Of a DNA stretch of 64,000 nucleotides, positions 15,899 through 26,111 are shown piece after piece; the stretch's first letter is position 1, and each line of letters begins with the position of its first letter. Where the stretch lies: assembly GCF_000331515.1 (NCBI RefSeq), contig NZ_AMZO01000006.1:643901-707900 (forward strand), given 5' to 3'. The notes under the pieces are model-generated. The model saw only the letters and a list, made by a program, of their open reading frames with translations, had not been told where the DNA came from and made no database searches. The DNA is from Photobacterium marinum. GTDB lineage: Bacteria > Pseudomonadota > Gammaproteobacteria > Enterobacterales > Vibrionaceae. The position numbers were made by a program, and so were the translations under genes.

Positions 15899-17146
15899 TT
15901 AGTTTTGACAGACCTGGTTTCGTCCTGACTCTTTGGCTTTATATAAAGCGACATCCGCTTCTTTAATCACATTCGCTGGTTTATGGTCAGGGAAGCTGTC
16001 AGCGACACCAATACTTACCGTGACTTTGATGGGTTTTGCTTTCGAATCTTGCTTTTTGTGTTTCTTTGTTCCGGTTTTCTCATCTTCTGGTTGTACGTCA
16101 GGCTGTTTCAGTTGTATTTCAAAGTCAGCAATTTCTTTGCGAAAATGCTCCAGGTATTCAATACACTGAGCAGTTTCTTTCCCTTTAAATAGAATCGTGA
16201 ACTCTTCACCACCGTAACGAAACACTTCAGCCCCACCTTTGATTTGCTTTAGGAAGCTGGCAACAAGTTTTAAAACATCATCGCCGGTATCGTGGCCGTA
16301 GGTATCGTTAAAATTTTTAAAGTGGTCGATATCCAGCATCGCCAGGGTGTAGGTTCTTCCCAGGTATTTCATCTCGGTTTCGAGTGCTCTTCGGCTTGGG
16401 ATACCGGTTAACTGATCTATATAGGCCAGTTCATGGCTACAGGTGATGATATTGAGTAACAGCAATATGGCTGCCACAGAAAACGCAGTACTGGAGATAA
16501 ATGCCTGTTGGAATACTGAAAAGGTAATGCCTGCAAAGACTAGGCTGATGAATATAGCCTGATCATAGCCATGGTTACGTTTCAGGATGGTAGAGCCACA
16601 GGCAAAGCCAACACCGAGGTACAGCAGGATCAGCAAAACAGGCATGGGGGAAACACCTGGAATCGCATATAAGTAACTGTCCCACAGTTGGCTGAGGTCT
16701 CTTTCGGCAAAGTGGTTGGCAACCAGACTTGCCCAGGCGACCTGTAAAACAAGAAAAATGATATAGCCACTGCCGAAGCGTGAAAACAGCCTCCTTTCAG
16801 GGAGCAGGTGGAGCTGAAGTAAATTAAGCGGCAACAGGGTTACTAGCAGAATATAGATCAGGTGTGTTTTATTGTCGGCAAGCGGTGATTGCAGGTGAGT
16901 TTGGATAACGTAGAAAGCGATAAGCATCAGCACAGCCGTCAGGGCTGTCTTTCCCTGATTGAAAGGTTGGCTTAACAGAATAACGATACCAAGCAAGATA
17001 TAGGGTAGCGCCAGGAGCAACCCGTGATATGGGGCAAAGGCCGTCAAAGCCGGTTCTAATGAGAACATCATCAGAACAGCCAGTGCCAAGGGTAGCCCGA
17101 AGCGTACTCCGGCGCTTCTGAATATTGCAAATGAAACTTGTGACAT
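15899..17146 (-). CDS. Membrane-bound diguanylate cyclase (GGDEF)
   Basis: 415 aa. Residues about 10-235 contain seven or eight hydrophobic segments, a membrane sensor region of unknown ligand. The C-terminal GGDEF domain starts at about residue 240 (ELAYIDQLTGIPSRRALE) and has DIDHFKNFNDTYGHDTGDDVL and the active site RYGGEEF, so it should make c-di-GMP. The usual RxxD product-inhibition site ahead of GGEEF is absent. A Lys-rich insertion (EDEKTGTKKHKKQDSKAK) interrupts the domain before VTVSIGVAD. The gene stands alone. By family knowledge c-di-GMP would promote biofilm, fitting the VpsR-like gene at 32 kb. Confidence 0.9.
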   Translation of the reverse strand: MSQVSFAIFRSAGVRFGLPLALAVLMMFSLEPALTAFAPYHGLLLALPYILLGIVILLSQPFNQGKTALTAVLMLIAFYVIQTHLQSPLADNKTHLIYILLVTLLPLNLLQLHLLPERRLFSRFGSGYIIFLVLQVAWASLVANHFAERDLSQLWDSYLYAIPGVSPMPVLLILLYLGVGFACGSTILKRNHGYDQAIFISLVFAGITFSVFQQAFISSTAFSVAAILLLLNIITCSHELAYIDQLTGIPSRRALETEMKYLGRTYTLAMLDIDHFKNFNDTYGHDTGDDVLKLVASFLKQIKGGAEVFRYGGEEFTILFKGKETAQCIEYLEHFRKEIADFEIQLKQPDVQPEDEKTGTKKHKKQDSKAKPIKVTVSIGVADSFPDHKPANVIKEADVALYKAKESGRNQVCQN

Positions 17147-17281
17147 TACAACTCATTTCCCTGTCAAGATGTACTACAGGGTGTTTTCTTCCGTAAAAAT
17201 GTGAATTATATTGCTCATGCTTTATGTTAATTAGTTTTGCAAGGAAGCGAACAATAGCTCCCTGAATCTATCTACTGTCTT

Positions 17282-17848
17282 TTATTTTGCCGTTTTGAAC
17301 AGAAATGGAAATAACGCCTTTCTTTGTTCAAGTGTAAGCTTTTCTACACATTCAATGTTTCGCTCAGGGATACTTTCTGGAGCAGGATAATGCTTCAGCA
17401 CTCTTTCCATACTGTCTTCACGGATTAGGTGAAATACCGGATAAGGCGAACGGTTAGTGAGGTTTTCTGCATCCTCTGGTTCAGTACCGTAAAAGCAATA
17501 ATCCGGATGGAAACTGGCGACCTGATAGATACCTTCTTTGCCGGTCTGGATGATGAGTGCATCCACAAGATTAAGGAACTGGTTATAGTCGTCAAAATCG
17601 GCAAAGAGTGTCGGTGTTACTACCAGGGTTGTTTCCAGTTCGTCCACTGGCGTCTGATCTAGATCCAAAAGTTGCTGATATATATCTTCAAACAACATTT
17701 CTTCGCTTTCAGCTTCACTGATGTGGATTTTAATCTGTTTGTTGCGGTTAGGTTTAGCGGCAAAAGGGCATAGATTGAGTCCGATCACGACATCTTCGAG
17801 CCACTGCTGGATCTGTTGTTTGATTTCTGAACTATGTTGAGCTGACAT
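17282..17848 (-). CDS. DUF1415 family protein
   Basis: 188 aa cytoplasmic protein. The start MSAQHSSEIKQQIQQWLEDVVIGLNLCPFA, with its GLNLCPFA segment, and the later VASFHPDYCFYGTEPEDAENLTNRSPYP stretch are typical of the DUF1415 family, which is widespread in gamma-proteobacteria and of unknown function. The conserved Cys, His and Asn residues in these two segments suggest a small enzyme. It sits between the GGDEF gene and rnb on the same strand, but gaps of more than 120 bp suggest separate expression. Confidence 0.85.
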   Translation of the reverse strand: MSAQHSSEIKQQIQQWLEDVVIGLNLCPFAAKPNRNKQIKIHISEAESEEMLFEDIYQQLLDLDQTPVDELETTLVVTPTLFADFDDYNQFLNLVDALIIQTGKEGIYQVASFHPDYCFYGTEPEDAENLTNRSPYPVFHLIREDSMERVLKHYPAPESIPERNIECVEKLTLEQRKALFPFLFKTAK

Positions 17849-17971
17849 TGCTGACTCTTTTTAGAATATTTTGACGTAAGAGTAACAATATTAAGCGAGA
17901 TTAAAAGAAGTGATGTAAAAAAAGAGCCAGTTCTCACTGGCCCTTTCGATATTAACTGAGTGGAAAAGCGA

Positions 17972-19981
17972 TTAAGCTTGTTCTTCAGTTTGCTGGGATT
18001 CGTTTTTTGCTTCTGCTTTAGGAGCAGGGAACTCTTTAACTGGTTTAGCTACCAGTTGGCGAGTTGCCGCACGAACTTCAGCAAGCTTAATTTCGAAAGT
18101 ATCACCAAGCTGGTATTCTTTTACCTTATCAATATTGATGATGCCCAGATCACCGTTACATTCGATGCGCTGTTTGTTGTCCAGAATCAGCGGGCTTGGA
18201 ATGAAGGCTGCCGCACCGTTTTCAAGCAGGCGAACACGCATACCAGCACGATTGATATCGAACACTTCTGCGGTAAATACAGTTTCTTCTTTTACAGCAT
18301 CTTTCAGCAGGCGAACATACAGCCAGTCAGCAACGTCACGCTCAGCCATTCGATGGTGACGACGGTGGTTGGCAATCTCTTCACCAACACTGTCATCTGG
18401 CTTCTGGCTTGGCTCATTACCGCTGATGATTCCCTTAAGCAGGCGATGGTTGATCATGTCACCATACTTACGGATTGGGGATGTCCAAGTCGCATAAACG
18501 TCTAGGCCCATAGCATAGTGAGGTGCTGGAGCATTGCCTACTTCACTGTATGCCTGGAACTTACGCAGACGGTTGTCCAGGTAAGTGGTGTCCTGATCAT
18601 TCAGCCAGCGACGCAATGCGCTGAAACCTTCAAGAGACAGAAGCTGTTCTTTCTCGAATGGTGCGTTGGCTTCAGTCAGAAAGTCCATCGCTGTATCCAG
18701 CTTCTCTGGGTTAAAACCGTTGTGGTAGTTGAATACACCGGTACCGAATTTGCTTTGCAGCATACGACCTGCACAGATGTTCGCAGTGATCATCGCTTCT
18801 TCAATCATGCGGTTCGCTGTACGGCGCGGATCGGTATGAATCGCGATAACGTCGTTGTCTTCACTTAGCTCGAAACGGTAATCAGGACGATCCGGGAATA
18901 CTACTGCGTTGTTTGCACGCCAGCTGCTGCGGGCATTAGCAAAGCCATGTAAGGCATTAACCTGCTCGGCAATGATTTCATTCGGAGCCCAGTTTTCACA
19001 ACTGCCGTTCTCTAGCAGATCAGAAACATTGTCGTAAGCCAGACGGCCCTGAGACTTAATCCATGCTGCAAAGAACTGAATGTCGTCCTGGATAACACCA
19101 TCCTGATTAACTGTTGCACGACAGCAGATGGCCGGACGTTTTTCATTTTCCATCAGGGAACAAAGTTCATCACTCAGTTCACGTGGAAGCATCGGAATAT
19201 TTCGGCCAGGAAGATAAATGGTAAAGCCACGTTCGCGAGCTTCATCATCCATTTTGTTACCGACTGCGATGTAAGATGTTGGATCGGCAATGGCGATAGT
19301 AATCTCGAAGCTGCCGTCTTCTTTCTTTACTGTGTAGATAGCATCATCCATATCTTTGGTAGATTCGCTATCGATAGTGATGAATGGCAGGTCCGTCAGA
19401 TCCTGGCGTTCCAGACCCTCATCCAGCATATTCCAGCTTTCTTGTGGTTCCGGTTCTGCATTTGGTAGTTCATGACGGGCCAGTGTTACCCACCATGGTG
19501 CAATTTTATCGTTGCTGTCTGTTATTTTTTCTTTGATTTCACAGAAAAATGTTTTGTTGTCGCCTACTAGCGGGTGGCGAGTCATGTTCGCAACTACCCA
19601 GTCACCTTCTTTCAGAAGTTCCGGGTTGAGGCCTTTTACAGCGCGAGCTTTGATTGCGTCTTTTAATTGCGGATGATCTGGAACAACATGCAGACGATCA
19701 CGGATAAGCTTTACGCGACCGATAAAGCGGGTAATGAACTGCTCAACCAGCTCTTGAGGTTCTGCGACTTCACGCTCTTTTTCTGTACGAATAACTGCAA
19801 CAACACGGTCACCGTGCATTACATTTTTCATATAGTTAGGCGGAATGAAGACACTTTCTTTGTTGTCGGTTTCCAGAAAACCAAAGCCACGGTCAGTTGC
19901 TTTGATATTACCTTCCTTTTTTGGAAGCGTTTCCTGAATTTGTTTTTTTAGCTGTGCTAGTAATGGATTATCTTGAAACAT
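17972..19981 (-). CDS. rnb: Exoribonuclease II
   Basis: 669 aa from ATG 19981, placed by alignment with the E. coli start [12 protein letters not shown]; a frame extension of ten codons upstream is not needed. RNase II degrades single-stranded RNA 3' to 5', ending mRNA decay. Domains in order are the cold-shock-like region ([12 protein letters not shown]), a second OB fold, the RNB catalytic domain from about residue 190 with the metal-binding [13 protein letters not shown] and [10 protein letters not shown], and a C-terminal S1 domain ([30 protein letters not shown]). The Ala/Lys/Glu-rich tail after residue 645 is longer than in E. coli. It is a single gene. Confidence 0.95.
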   Translation of the reverse strand: MFQDNPLLAQLKKQIQETLPKKEGNIKATDRGFGFLETDNKESVFIPPNYMKNVMHGDRVVAVIRTEKEREVAEPQELVEQFITRFIGRVKLIRDRLHVVPDHPQLKDAIKARAVKGLNPELLKEGDWVVANMTRHPLVGDNKTFFCEIKEKITDSNDKIAPWWVTLARHELPNAEPEPQESWNMLDEGLERQDLTDLPFITIDSESTKDMDDAIYTVKKEDGSFEITIAIADPTSYIAVGNKMDDEARERGFTIYLPGRNIPMLPRELSDELCSLMENEKRPAICCRATVNQDGVIQDDIQFFAAWIKSQGRLAYDNVSDLLENGSCENWAPNEIIAEQVNALHGFANARSSWRANNAVVFPDRPDYRFELSEDNDVIAIHTDPRRTANRMIEEAMITANICAGRMLQSKFGTGVFNYHNGFNPEKLDTAMDFLTEANAPFEKEQLLSLEGFSALRRWLNDQDTTYLDNRLRKFQAYSEVGNAPAPHYAMGLDVYATWTSPIRKYGDMINHRLLKGIISGNEPSQKPDDSVGEEIANHRRHHRMAERDVADWLYVRLLKDAVKEETVFTAEVFDINRAGMRVRLLENGAAAFIPSPLILDNKQRIECNGDLGIINIDKVKEYQLGDTFEIKLAEVRAATRQLVAKPVKEFPAPKAEAKNESQQTEEQA

Positions 19982-20388
19982 TATGCCCGGTCTCAGATTG
20001 TGAACGGACACACTATAAGGCCTTCATGCGCTAAAACCAAGTTCTATGCGCCTTTAAGCTGCCATTCTGATGGACTTTCAATATGCCTTGAAAATGCGGG
20101 TTGTGAGGTGCTTTCCATTGTGTCAGCGCCACAGATATGCACCTGAAAGCTGCTTTTATTTGAGAATGGTATCAATAAGTTACTGATTATTTGCATGAAT
20201 ATTTTTTCTAAGTATGAGACTGAACTGTTGAGATGTTTGCATTCGTTATGGGATTTAGAGCGCAGATCGTCACACTCCCAATGATTACCGCTATCAAAGC
20301 TACAGGAATTTGGTAAACAAGGTATTGGCACTGACAAAAAAATAAGTGTCTGTTCTTAATATAGTGCTCAGTTGGCCGGGGGCGAAAT
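19982..20388. other. Divergent regulatory region between rnb and a GGDEF gene
   Basis: About 400 bp with no supportable gene; a minus-strand frame here lacks a ribosome site. It must contain the promoters of rnb (minus) and of the GAF-GGDEF gene (plus). No clear operator was identified. Confidence 0.5.
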
Positions 20389-22089
20389 ATGGATGTGAAT
20401 CTGAAGCTAGAATTAAGTGGCTTGGTTGATTTGTTGGCTCGTCAGTCAAATCTTGAGCGTTGGTGCTATCAGCTGTTGTCAGTATTCAGTAAAGAATTAA
20501 AGCTTAGTTATATTACTTTACTTGTGGAAAAGAACCATGAGCCACGAGTGATTGCCAGTTGGTTAGAGGATGTATTCAGTTACTTCAGTACAGCATTAGA
20601 TCTTGATGATTATAACGGTGTGCCGGTTGGCATGTTGCAGCAGGCCCGTCAGGCCGGACAGTTTGTACAGACTTATGCTGATAAGCCTTCGCAGTTATTT
20701 GGAGTTAAAGCTGATCTTCGCGATAAAGATTGGTGTCGCTTATTGCTTCCGATTAAAACGCATACCGAAAATGTTGGTTTTCTTTACGCTGAAACTAAAC
20801 AGCCTGATTATTTTGAAGCTAACCTTGCACATATTGAACGCTTACTTTATCAGATTGCTCCGGACATCAGCGCCCGGGTATTAAAACAGGAAGTCATTGA
20901 TAATTATCTCAGTCGTCGAAGTGTTGAGGCTGAACTGGAAATCCGAAATTACTCAATCAACGAATACCTAGCTTTATTAAGGAATCTTCATGAAGTTACG
21001 TTGAGTTTATCCAAAGCAAAGAATTTAGATCAGTTATACAGACGTGCTGTCGAATTAGGACGCAGCCATTTGGGAATAGACAGAATGGCAATCTTTCTGA
21101 CTGATTTTGAGAAAAATAAAATGCAGGGTACTTACGGTACCGATCCGGAAGGAAATCTTGTTCCACGTGGTGACTTTACCAGCGCGATTCCTGATCACCC
21201 ATTGGTCAATGAAGCGTTAAGCCATAGGGATCATGTAGTAGTAAGGGAAAATGCGCCGCTTTATTTTGGGCTTAAACAAGTCGGAACTGGCTGGAATGCT
21301 ATGATTGCTATGTGGAACGGTGAGGAATGTATAGGTTGGTTGGCAGCCGATAACCTGATTAACCAGCAAATGCTTACCGAGCATCAGAGACAAATACTGA
21401 AACTGTTTGGTGCTGCTTTAGGTCAGCAAATCGTGATTCGGCGAAAGCACGATGAGTTGGCCATGCTGAATATTGAGCTTGAAGAACGTGTGATGCGACG
21501 CACACGCGAGCTTGAAGCAACAAACCGGGCATTGGCGGAAGCGAATCAGCAGCTAGAGCAGTTATCTATGCAAGATGACTTAACCTGTGTTGCGAATCGT
21601 CGTTTCTTTGATCTGTCATTGAACCGTTATTGGCAGAGTGCAGCTAAGACTGGTGAACCGCTTAGCCTGATCATGATTGATGTCGATTATTTTAAAACCT
21701 TTAATGATACCTACGGTCATCAGGAAGGCGATAATTGCCTTAGAAAAATAGCAACTTCATTGGATAAATTAGTTAAACCCTATAAAAAATCTATCTTTTC
21801 TCGCTATGGAGGTGAGGAATTTGCCTGTTTGCTACCAGGTGCAGATGCACAAATGGCGTTGAATGTCGCTGAAAAAATGCTGGTTTGTATTAATCGGTTG
21901 GACATAACGAATGAAGCGGTGGGTGAGGGACGGGTAACTATTAGTTCAGGTTTGCATACAATCACGCCAATTTCCGAAACCACGCCGGAAGACTTAATTG
22001 AAGGTGCTGACCGAGCCTTGTATCAGGCGAAAGAGTGGGGGAGGAATCAACATCATCAATGGAGTGAATTTACCTGCGAAGTGAGCTGA
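20389..22089 (+). CDS. GAF-domain diguanylate cyclase
   Basis: 566 aa soluble protein without membrane segments. Two GAF-like sensor regions are suggested, at about residues 10-165 and 200-355 (the second includes HLGIDRMAIFLTDFEKN and ECIGWLAADNLI). They are joined to the output domain by a coiled coil (MLNIELEERVMRRTRELEAT). The GGDEF domain begins with LSMQDDLTCVANRRFFD and has DVDYFKTFNDTYGHQEGD and the intact active site RYGGEEF; the I-site RxxD is absent. It should synthesise c-di-GMP in response to a small ligand or redox signal sensed by the GAF domains, whose ligand is unknown. This is the second cyclase in 5 kb. Confidence 0.9.
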   Translation: MDVNLKLELSGLVDLLARQSNLERWCYQLLSVFSKELKLSYITLLVEKNHEPRVIASWLEDVFSYFSTALDLDDYNGVPVGMLQQARQAGQFVQTYADKPSQLFGVKADLRDKDWCRLLLPIKTHTENVGFLYAETKQPDYFEANLAHIERLLYQIAPDISARVLKQEVIDNYLSRRSVEAELEIRNYSINEYLALLRNLHEVTLSLSKAKNLDQLYRRAVELGRSHLGIDRMAIFLTDFEKNKMQGTYGTDPEGNLVPRGDFTSAIPDHPLVNEALSHRDHVVVRENAPLYFGLKQVGTGWNAMIAMWNGEECIGWLAADNLINQQMLTEHQRQILKLFGAALGQQIVIRRKHDELAMLNIELEERVMRRTRELEATNRALAEANQQLEQLSMQDDLTCVANRRFFDLSLNRYWQSAAKTGEPLSLIMIDVDYFKTFNDTYGHQEGDNCLRKIATSLDKLVKPYKKSIFSRYGGEEFACLLPGADAQMALNVAEKMLVCINRLDITNEAVGEGRVTISSGLHTITPISETTPEDLIEGADRALYQAKEWGRNQHHQWSEFTCEVS

Positions 22090-22301
22090 TGTGCGCACTG
22101 TTTTCTATGTGGGCTTTTTGTTCAAGAAATAGGTGTTTTTAAGTTATTTTGTGACAACGCTCAATTTTTTCTGGCTTTTTATCGATTAATGGCGCACAAT
22201 GCGCGCCTCATATCTTCGAGGCCCATGCTTGTGGTTGCTGTTGTAGAACCGTCTAAAGCCAAAGGGGCCCGTTTTACGTTAGATTATATATTGGGATCCC
22301 A

Positions 22302-24179
22302 ATGCTAGAATCTGTTACAGAATTTCGCCAGTTAGATCTGGCCGACACAATTTTATCCGCACTTGATACAATGGGCTTCGTTTCGCCGACTCCTATCCAG
22401 GCGGCGTCAATTCCTCTGCTACTAACTGGTACTGATGCTCTGGGTAAAGCTCAGACTGGTACTGGTAAAACAGCGGCATTCTCTCTTCCGCTACTGAACA
22501 AACTGGATCTTGGCCAGTATAAACCTCAGGCAATCGTAATGGCTCCTACTCGTGAGCTTGCGATTCAGGTTGCTGCTGAAATCAAAAACCTTGGTCAAAA
22601 CATCAAGGGCCTTAAAGTTCTGGAAATCTACGGTGGCGCATCTATCGTAGACCAAATGCGTGCACTTAAATCTGGTGCGCACATCGTTGTTGGTACTCCT
22701 GGTCGTGTTAAAGACCTTATTACTCGTGACCGTCTGCACCTTGATGAAGTACACACATTCGTACTTGATGAAGCAGATGAAATGCTGAAGATGGGTTTCG
22801 TTGATGACGTTACCTGGATCATGGAACAAGCGCCTGAAACAGCTCAGCGCGTACTGTTCTCGGCAACTATGCCTCCAATGGTTAAAGAAATCGTTGACCG
22901 CTTCTTGCGTGATCCTGCACGTATCGACGTAGCTGGTGAAAACCGCACTGTTTCTCAGGTTGAGCAGCAGTTTTGGGTGGTTAAAGGCGTAGAGAAAGAC
23001 GAAGCAATGATGCGTCTTCTTGAAACTGAAGGCACTGATGCATCTATCGTGTTCGTACGTACCCGTCAGGATACCGAGCGTCTGGCTGACTGGCTGTCTG
23101 CTCGTGGCTTCAAAGCTGCGGCTCTGCACGGTGATATTCCTCAGTCACTACGTGAGCGTACTGTTGAACACATCAAGCGTGGTGTGATTGATATTTTGGT
23201 TGCAACTGACGTTGTTGCCCGTGGTCTTGATGTGCCACGTATTACACACGTATTCAACTACGACATCCCGTTTGATGTTGAATCTTACATCCACCGTATT
23301 GGCCGTACAGGTCGTGCGGGACGTAATGGTAAGGCGATCCTTCTGGTTCGTACTAACCAGATCCGCATGCTGCGTACTATCGAGCGTGTAACTAAGTCCC
23401 GTATGGAAGAAATTCAGCTTCCGCTGCGTGACGTGGTAGCAGAAGCTCGCCTGAACCGTCTGGGTCAGGAACTGGCTGCTCAGAAAGAAGAAGCTAGCCT
23501 GGAAGCATTCGTTGAGCTTGTAGATAAGCTTCAGGAAACGATCGAAGTTGATGCAACTACACTGGCTGCAATGCTGCTGAAGCGTCAGCAGGGTAACCGT
23601 CCTCTGTTCTACAAAGGTCCGGACCCAATGATCGCGGCTATCGAACGTGACAAGCAGCGTCGTGAGCGTCGTCGTGACGAGCGTGGCGGTGAGCGTCGTG
23701 AGCGCCGTGTATACAACAACGCTGACTGGGATACTTACCAGCTGCAGGTTGGTCGTGAGCAAGGCGTTCAGGTTAAAGACATCGTTGGTGCAATTGCAAA
23801 CGAGCTGGGTTTGAACAAAGAGTTCATCGGTGCAATCAAACTGGCTCCTGAGCACACTTACGTTCAGCTTCCTAAGAAGATGACTGCTGAAGTATCGGCT
23901 CAGCTTAAGAAGCTGCGTATCCGTCAGAACGAAGTGAAAGCTGTTGTTGTTGAAGGTGACGTGCTGCGTGAGCACCGCCGTGGTGGCAACCGCGATGGCA
24001 ACCGTGGTGGTTACCGTGGTAATCGCGATGGCAACCGTGAAGGTGGTCGTGGTCGTCGTGATGGTGAGCGTCGTTTTGACCGTAACCGTGGTGGTGATAA
24101 CCGTGGTAGTTACCGTGGTGAGCGTAACCATGGTACAGATCGTCCACGTCGCGATCGTAAGCCTCGTCACGAAGCTTAA
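22302..24179 (+). CDS. deaD: ATP-dependent DEAD-box RNA helicase DeaD/CsdA
   Basis: 625 aa. The protein unwinds RNA structures in ribosome assembly and cold-shock mRNA decay. Helicase motifs are complete: Q motif (FVSPTPIQ), AQTGTGKT at residues 50-57, PTRELAIQ, DEAD, SAT, and HRIGRTGRAG. After about residue 480 comes the DbpA-type RNA-binding domain, and the last 70 residues are a basic RGG/NRDGN-rich tail, longer than in many homologues. The codon use is strongly biased (CGT, CTG, GGT), as for highly expressed genes, which leaves long open frames on the opposite strand. A leader of about 200 bp fits cold-shock control by family knowledge. Confidence 0.95.
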   Translation: MLESVTEFRQLDLADTILSALDTMGFVSPTPIQAASIPLLLTGTDALGKAQTGTGKTAAFSLPLLNKLDLGQYKPQAIVMAPTRELAIQVAAEIKNLGQNIKGLKVLEIYGGASIVDQMRALKSGAHIVVGTPGRVKDLITRDRLHLDEVHTFVLDEADEMLKMGFVDDVTWIMEQAPETAQRVLFSATMPPMVKEIVDRFLRDPARIDVAGENRTVSQVEQQFWVVKGVEKDEAMMRLLETEGTDASIVFVRTRQDTERLADWLSARGFKAAALHGDIPQSLRERTVEHIKRGVIDILVATDVVARGLDVPRITHVFNYDIPFDVESYIHRIGRTGRAGRNGKAILLVRTNQIRMLRTIERVTKSRMEEIQLPLRDVVAEARLNRLGQELAAQKEEASLEAFVELVDKLQETIEVDATTLAAMLLKRQQGNRPLFYKGPDPMIAAIERDKQRRERRRDERGGERRERRVYNNADWDTYQLQVGREQGVQVKDIVGAIANELGLNKEFIGAIKLAPEHTYVQLPKKMTAEVSAQLKKLRIRQNEVKAVVVEGDVLREHRRGGNRDGNRGGYRGNRDGNREGGRGRRDGERRFDRNRGGDNRGSYRGERNHGTDRPRRDRKPRHEA

Positions 24180-24235
24180 TCCAACATCGTTGATGTTTAT
24201 AAAAACCGGGCGTCAAGTCCGGTTCTGACTCTAGA

Positions 24236-24260
24236 AGAGCGCCTGATGGCGCTCTTTTTG
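24236..24260 (+). terminator. Terminator of deaD
   Basis: AGAGCGCC and GGCGCTCT around TGAT, followed by TTTTG. Confidence 0.9.
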
Positions 24261-24271
24261 TATCCGTTTGT

Positions 24272-25057
24272 TTAGAGCGCTACAGTATCAGGTTGCAGGT
24301 ATTGCTGCCATGCTTCCTGATAAAGGTTTTTTGAAACCGTTCGCAGCTTGGCGATTTGTGCATGTTCAAATTCAGACAGGTTTCGATTTTGCTCCAATCC
24401 CGTTCGTTCAATCTTCTGAATTTGCTCATAGATTTCATGCTCCTTACCATTTTTGACTGTTGAGATTGCATCCAGGTGAAGCTGAACTTCAGCAATGATG
24501 TTACTTTCCGGTAGCTTTACCAGTAGTTTTAAATCCCTGTAACCCGAGTCTGTCGGATCTTTGAAACGGTTTTTAACCGCAACAACGGTGATCTCTTTAT
24601 CAAGCAATTCAAAGGCCTGAACCAGAGCAGGAATATCATCAGCGACAAGGGAACCACGGGCAAGGTCTGTAATCTTATGCGTTTGTCCCTGCAATTCAGT
24701 TGCAACTTTAGTTCTGGCACGATGTTCAGACTTGATACCAGGCAGGATAGCCTGAGTTTCAGTGATCAGGCTGATTTCTCGCAACAGGTTATCTAGCTCC
24801 TGTTGTGCAGGAGAAGCGTTTTGATAGAGCTGATCAAAGTCGCTGTAAGGTTGGGTGATTGATGAATCCTTCCAGCTATTAATGCTGTATAGCCCGCTCA
24901 GGCTGCGTTGAAATGATTTCTTACTTGCTTCTGATTGGTTGGATGGTACCTCAAAGTCCGAATCTGAATAGTTTGCCAGGGGAGCCGCAACAGCCGGGCC
25001 ACGTCCAAAGACAAACAAAAGAATAAAGCAGGTTCGAAGTACAGATTTAAGATCCAT
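24272..25057 (-). CDS. Exported RelA/SpoT-like (nucleotide pyrophosphokinase fold) protein, copy 1
   Basis: 261 aa from ATG 25057, chosen because CAGGAG lies 8 nt upstream and the frame then begins a signal peptide (VLRTCFILLFVFGRGPAVAA). The mature part follows the order of a RelA/SpoT synthetase domain: LPGIKSEHRARTKV (residues 105-118, matching the Lys-containing ATP-binding motif), ITDLARGSLV with Asp131, VKNRFKDP, GYRDLKLLV (172-180, the GYxSxH position) and AEVQLHLDA with Glu190. Cytoplasmic (p)ppGpp synthetases share these motifs, but this protein should act in the periplasm or be secreted. Activity and substrate are inferred. A paralogue lies just upstream; each has its own ribosome site and 270 bp separate them. 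Confidence 0.7.
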   Translation of the reverse strand: MDLKSVLRTCFILLFVFGRGPAVAAPLANYSDSDFEVPSNQSEASKKSFQRSLSGLYSINSWKDSSITQPYSDFDQLYQNASPAQQELDNLLREISLITETQAILPGIKSEHRARTKVATELQGQTHKITDLARGSLVADDIPALVQAFELLDKEITVVAVKNRFKDPTDSGYRDLKLLVKLPESNIIAEVQLHLDAISTVKNGKEHEIYEQIQKIERTGLEQNRNLSEFEHAQIAKLRTVSKNLYQEAWQQYLQPDTVAL

Positions 25058-25283
25058 TAAACAACTCCTGTTGTGCTGAAACTCGCCATATTTGGGCTTC
25101 AGCAACGTACGTAAGACAGTGATAGTCAAACTAAAGTTTGAGAAAAGTGACGTACTAGGTTGTTGAGAAATTTCTCTTTAACGATGATTAGAATAACAAA
25201 CGAATCTGAACAGAATATGAATTACCAGATGAAGTTTGGCATGTTGAACTTAACTGGTCTTTGGATATTTAAGCCTGAAGAAG

Positions 25284-25310
25284 CCAGCCTGAATTTTATT
25301 TTCAGGCTGG
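25284..25310. other. Hairpin between the RelA/SpoT-like paralogues
   Basis: CCAGCCTGAA and TTCAGGCTGG flank a 7-nt loop 18 bp beyond the stop of copy 2. There is no T-run on either side, so it may stabilise RNA ends or act as a weak terminator. Confidence 0.5.
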
Positions 25311-25328
25311 TTCAGGTACAGAAGGGTA

Positions 25329-26111
25329 TTAGCTGGCCAGAGCTTCTGGCTGAAGATATTGATGCCAGGCTGATTGGTAAAGTGCCTGGGATTGGGAACG
25401 CAGCGCAGTCAGTTTGGCTGACTCTAATTCAGTCAGGCTACGCTGTTCGGCTTTTGCTCGTCGTTCGATATTCTGGATTTGTTCGTAAATTTTGTGCTCT
25501 TCCCCGTTTTTAATGTCGGAAATCGCTGCCAGATGTAGTTGGATTTCTGCAATGTGCTGTGATTTTGGTAACCGAACCAGCATTTTGAGGTCACGGTAAC
25601 CTGAAGGCCCAGGTTGCTTGAAGCGGTTTTTTACTTCAAGGACGGTGACTTCATGGGATAGCTGCTCGAAAGATTGAACAAGGCTGCCAATATCGTTTGC
25701 AACCAATGAACCACGGGCCAGGTCAGTCAGTTTGTGAGTATTCCCGTTTAGTTCAGTATCAATTTTGTGTTGCGCTCTGGCTTTTGATTTTACGCCGGGA
25801 AGTTTTGGCTGATTTCCTGTTAACAGTCCCACCTGACGAATGATTTTCTCCAGTTCATCTTGTGCTTGAACGGCTTCTGAGTAGAGGCTATCAAAGTCGG
25901 TATGGTTCTGGTAAAGGGTTGTTGCATTGTAGCTTGGTATAGCAAAAAGACCGCTAAGTGAGCGTTGAAATGTCTCTTTACAACCCTGTGTTGGTGAAGG
26001 GTGTTTGATCTCCTGGTTGTTAAATTCGTGTGTCATGGCTGAAGCAATCGGACTTCGGCCAAGAACGCACATTAGAACGAAGCATGTTCTGAATAAGGAT
26101 TTTGCAACCAT
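25329..26111 (-). CDS. Exported RelA/SpoT-like (nucleotide pyrophosphokinase fold) protein, copy 2
   Basis: 260 aa from ATG 26111, which has AAGGAG 5 nt upstream and starts a signal peptide (LFRTCFVLMCVLGRSPIASA). It aligns with copy 1 over the whole length: FQRSLSGL(F/Y), LPGVKSKARAQHKI, LTDLARGSLVANDI, VKNRFKQPGPSGYRDLKML and IAEIQLHLAAI, ending in YQ(S/E)AW.QYLQP in both. All four recognisable synthetase motifs are kept, so both copies are probably under selection. This suggests a tandem duplication with divergence. A secreted toxin-like role, as known for the type VI effector Tas1 of the same fold, is possible; no adjacent immunity gene is evident. Confidence 0.7.
   Translation of the reverse strand: MVAKSLFRTCFVLMCVLGRSPIASAMTHEFNNQEIKHPSPTQGCKETFQRSLSGLFAIPSYNATTLYQNHTDFDSLYSEAVQAQDELEKIIRQVGLLTGNQPKLPGVKSKARAQHKIDTELNGNTHKLTDLARGSLVANDIGSLVQSFEQLSHEVTVLEVKNRFKQPGPSGYRDLKMLVRLPKSQHIAEIQLHLAAISDIKNGEEHKIYEQIQNIERRAKAEQRSLTELESAKLTALRSQSQALYQSAWHQYLQPEALAS

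Noticed and set aside
22491..24228. Long open frames opposite and overlapping deaD (212 and 340 codons on minus)
   Set aside because: They are shadows produced by the strong codon bias of deaD and its repetitive Arg/Gly tail; their translations are Thr/Val or Cys/Phe-rich with no domain and no ribosome site.
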